A stretch of DNA of 8,530 nt from Acidobacteriota bacterium. Lineage in GTDB: Bacteria > Acidobacteriota > Terriglobia > Terriglobales > Acidobacteriaceae. The notes beneath the pieces are model-generated. The model did not search any database. It had not been told where the DNA came from and saw only the letters and a list, made by a program, of their open reading frames with translations. Made by a program: the position numbers and the translations under genes. Location of the stretch: the NCBI GenBank assembly GCA_019510535.1, contig JAEKKE010000217.1, positions 1 to 8,530 on the forward strand. The letters are read 5' to 3'. Each line of letters begins with the position of its first letter. The stretch's first letter is position 1. Positions 6,477 through 8,530 of this stretch are shown here, in pieces.

Positions 6477-8530
6477 ATGCGTTCCGTCGCGCCACGCATT
6501 TTGTATCTGTCCGTTCTTGCTGTTTCGCAGCTTTTCTCAATCCCGAGTGCACATGCACAATCGCTGCCGCTCGATCGTGCGTACCTGCAGCGTGAGTTCC
6601 ATGCTGTCGATGCGTTTGCGCTGGATGCAAACCCACTCGTCATCGATCATGTCGCCCGTCCCAATCAGCCCTTCTCTGTGACGGGAGAGCGCGGAGCCAT
6701 TCTCGGCCAGCAGGATGGAGGCTTTGAGTTGTGGCTTCTCCCCGTGAAGATCTTTCACAACGCGAAGCTCTCAGCCCGGCTTGAGGGATATCCTGCGCTT
6801 ATCGATCTCAACGCACAGGCTGCGGAGATCGAGGTCCGTCCGGACCACACGACCATTACTTACTCGCATGCTGCCATCACGGTGAAGCAGCACATGTTCA
6901 TTCCGCGCGGACAGCCCGCCGGTCAGGCAACCGCAGTGGTGCTCTTCGAGGTCCATGCATCGCGCCCCGCAGCGATTACGCTCTCACTCGATCCAAGCCT
7001 CGAACGTCAGTGGCCTGCGCCGAACTTCGGCCGTCCGAACGGTAGCTGGGTTCCCGCAAGCACCGGCGGCGCCTATCTGCTGGAGACGGACAACCCCGCC
7101 TTCTTCGGCGCTATCGCCATGCCGCAAGCGACCCATGGCGACATCCGTCCTTATCAGGAACGTCCCCAGACTACTCCGCTGACCTTCACCTTTACCTACG
7201 ATCCGGCAAAGGACGATGCACACTTCTATCCGCTGCTGTGTTCGGTGGCAGATCTGACGAGTAGCACACAGCAAGACAGGCGCACGTTACTGGAAAAGAC
7301 CTTTGCTGCCGGCGATCACGTTCAGGATCTTTACCGATCCACGGCAGACTACTTCGCTCATTTCTTCGATCGGCGCCTGACCGCACATACGCCCGATAAG
7401 CATTTTGATGAAGCGCTGCGGTGGTCCGAGGTGGCAATCGAGCAATCGAAGATTGCGCGCAGCGACGGCGCGGGTCTCGCCGGCGGATGGTATACGTCGG
7501 GTGATTCAGCCCGGCCTGGCTTCGGCTGGTTCTTCGGCCGCGACACGCTGTGGACACTCTATGCGGTGAATAGTTATGGCGACTTTACGTTGAGCCGCCA
7601 GGCACTCGAGTTCCTGATCTCGCATCAGCGCGAAGACGGCAAGATGATGCACGAGTACTCGCAGACAGCCGACGCGGTGGAGTGGACAAAGCTTCCGTAT
7701 CTCTATGCCTCCGCCGATGCGACGCCGTTGTTCGTCATGCAGATGGAAGACTACGTCCGAGCTACGGGTGATGTTGCGTTTCTGCAGACACACTGGGACA
7801 GCTTGAAGCGGGCGTATGCGTTTACCCGTGCTCACACCACTGCGGGCGCTTTCGATAACTCACAGGGGACTGGCTGGGTGGAAGAGTGGCTGCCGAAGCT
7901 GCCGCATCAGGAGATCTACCTGGTGGCACTCGACCAGCAGAGCAGTGAAGCCATGTCGCGGCTGGCAACGCTGATGAACGATGGGGACCTCTCTGCGTCC
8001 GCAGCCGCCACGGCAAAGTCAATTGCCACGCTCCTCAAGGAGTTCCGCGGCAGCGACGGCATGTATGCCTTCAGCCGCGATACCAATAGCGCATACGAAC
8101 ATGTACCGTCGATCTTTTCGAGCGTCGCCTGGTGGAATGGACATCTGAGTCTGCCGGATGCAAACCAGATGTTTGCTGCGTGGGCTGGCTCGCAGTTCAG
8201 TACGGACTGGGGAACGCGTTCGGTAGCGAGTTCGGCGGCGATTTACGATCCCATCAGCTATCACCATGGTTCGGTGTGGCCGCTCTACACCGGCTGGGTC
8301 AGCATGGCGGAGTTTCGCTCAGGACATACGCTCTCCGCCACCGAGCATCTGCGTCAGAATATGCAGCTTACCTGGCTGCAGGATCCGGGTTTTGTCACCG
8401 AGGTGTTGTCGGGTAAGTTCTATCAGCCGCTGGGACGCAGCAGCTCGCACCAGTTGTGGTCGTCTGCGATGGTGCTCTCGCCTGCCATCCGGGGGCTCTT
8501 CGGGATTGAAACGGATGCGCGGCAGCATGC
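6477..8530 (+). CDS. Secreted glycogen-debranching-like glycosidase (six-hairpin/(alpha/alpha)6 barrel), 3'-partial
   Basis: The frame is open from ATG 6477 to the window end (684 codons plus two bases), so the stop lies outside. Residues 1-26 form a signal peptide (MRSVAPR, hydrophobic core, then IPSAHA before QSLP), which places the enzyme in the periplasm or outside the cell. Residues about 30-260 look like a beta-sandwich N-terminal domain. Residues from about 290 form an (alpha/alpha)6-barrel glycosidase like the amylo-alpha-1,6-glucosidase/debranching C-terminal domain, with 'PGFGWFFGRDTLWTLYA' (D356), 'GTGWVEEWLP' (E469/E470), 'YHHGSVWPLYTGW' (595-607) and 'FVTEVLSGKFYQP' (E642). The acidic residues are candidates for catalysis by analogy with inverting six-hairpin enzymes (GH15/GH63/GH133-like), but I cannot fix which ones. 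The probable substrate is an alpha-glucan or branched oligosaccharide; an alpha-L-rhamnosidase-type or other specificity is possible. The stop of the receptor is 212 bp upstream, with a terminator-like hairpin and an inverted-repeat element between. Confidence 0.85.
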   Translation, partial: MRSVAPRILYLSVLAVSQLFSIPSAHAQSLPLDRAYLQREFHAVDAFALDANPLVIDHVARPNQPFSVTGERGAILGQQDGGFELWLLPVKIFHNAKLSARLEGYPALIDLNAQAAEIEVRPDHTTITYSHAAITVKQHMFIPRGQPAGQATAVVLFEVHASRPAAITLSLDPSLERQWPAPNFGRPNGSWVPASTGGAYLLETDNPAFFGAIAMPQATHGDIRPYQERPQTTPLTFTFTYDPAKDDAHFYPLLCSVADLTSSTQQDRRTLLEKTFAAGDHVQDLYRSTADYFAHFFDRRLTAHTPDKHFDEALRWSEVAIEQSKIARSDGAGLAGGWYTSGDSARPGFGWFFGRDTLWTLYAVNSYGDFTLSRQALEFLISHQREDGKMMHEYSQTADAVEWTKLPYLYASADATPLFVMQMEDYVRATGDVAFLQTHWDSLKRAYAFTRAHTTAGAFDNSQGTGWVEEWLPKLPHQEIYLVALDQQSSEAMSRLATLMNDGDLSASAAATAKSIATLLKEFRGSDGMYAFSRDTNSAYEHVPSIFSSVAWWNGHLSLPDANQMFAAWAGSQFSTDWGTRSVASSAAIYDPISYHHGSVWPLYTGWVSMAEFRSGHTLSATEHLRQNMQLTWLQDPGFVTEVLSGKFYQPLGRSSSHQLWSSAMVLSPAIRGLFGIETDARQH

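Noticed and set aside
6299..8528. Minus-strand open frames opposite the glycosidase (up to about 120 codons)
   Set aside because: All are short and antisense to a continuous plus-strand frame with a signal peptide and conserved glycosidase motifs.

Overview
The window most likely comes from an acidobacterium of the Terriglobia type (Granulicella/Terriglobus/Edaphobacter-like). The evidence is moderately high GC, an Oar-like TonB-dependent receptor with an N-terminal carboxypeptidase-regulatory-like domain, a regulator with the winged-helix-like N-terminal domain that is recurrent in this phylum, and compact palindromic repeats between genes. This assignment is from memory of protein families, not from a search.

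Layout, left to right. (1) 1-1551 (+): the 3' part of a periplasmic N-acetylmuramoyl-L-alanine amidase, with an AMIN domain, a long low-complexity linker and an Amidase_3 catalytic domain. Its 5' end lies outside the window. (2) 1552-1620: a convergent intergenic gap filled by a compound palindrome of two hairpins closed by an outer stem, probably a REP-like repeat that also acts as a terminator. (3) 1621-2823 (-): a membrane-tethered one-component regulator with an N-terminal DNA-binding domain, one transmembrane helix and a periplasmic domain of unknown ligand. (4) 2824-2976: a divergent regulatory gap with a small hairpin directly against the receptor's Shine-Dalgarno sequence. (5) 2977-6264 (+): a complete Oar-like TonB-dependent outer-membrane receptor of 1095 residues. 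(6) 6265-6476: a strong terminator-like hairpin, then a 117-bp element with 17-bp terminal inverted repeats and an internal perfect hairpin. (7) 6477 to the window end (+): a secreted glycogen-debranching-like glycosidase with an (alpha/alpha)6 barrel, cut off at its 3' end. This last gene has no stop codon inside the window but is clearly real.

How the genes may work together (inference): the regulator, receptor and exported glycosidase resemble a small glycan-use locus. The regulator would sense a periplasmic signal and control the divergent receptor, the receptor would import an oligosaccharide or other ligand, and the glycosidase would trim alpha-glucan-like material. No SusD-like lipoprotein is visible. 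The hairpin and inverted-repeat element between receptor and glycosidase suggest the two are not one simple transcript. The amidase belongs to cell-wall remodelling and division and is probably unrelated. No tRNA, rRNA, CRISPR array or transposase gene was seen.
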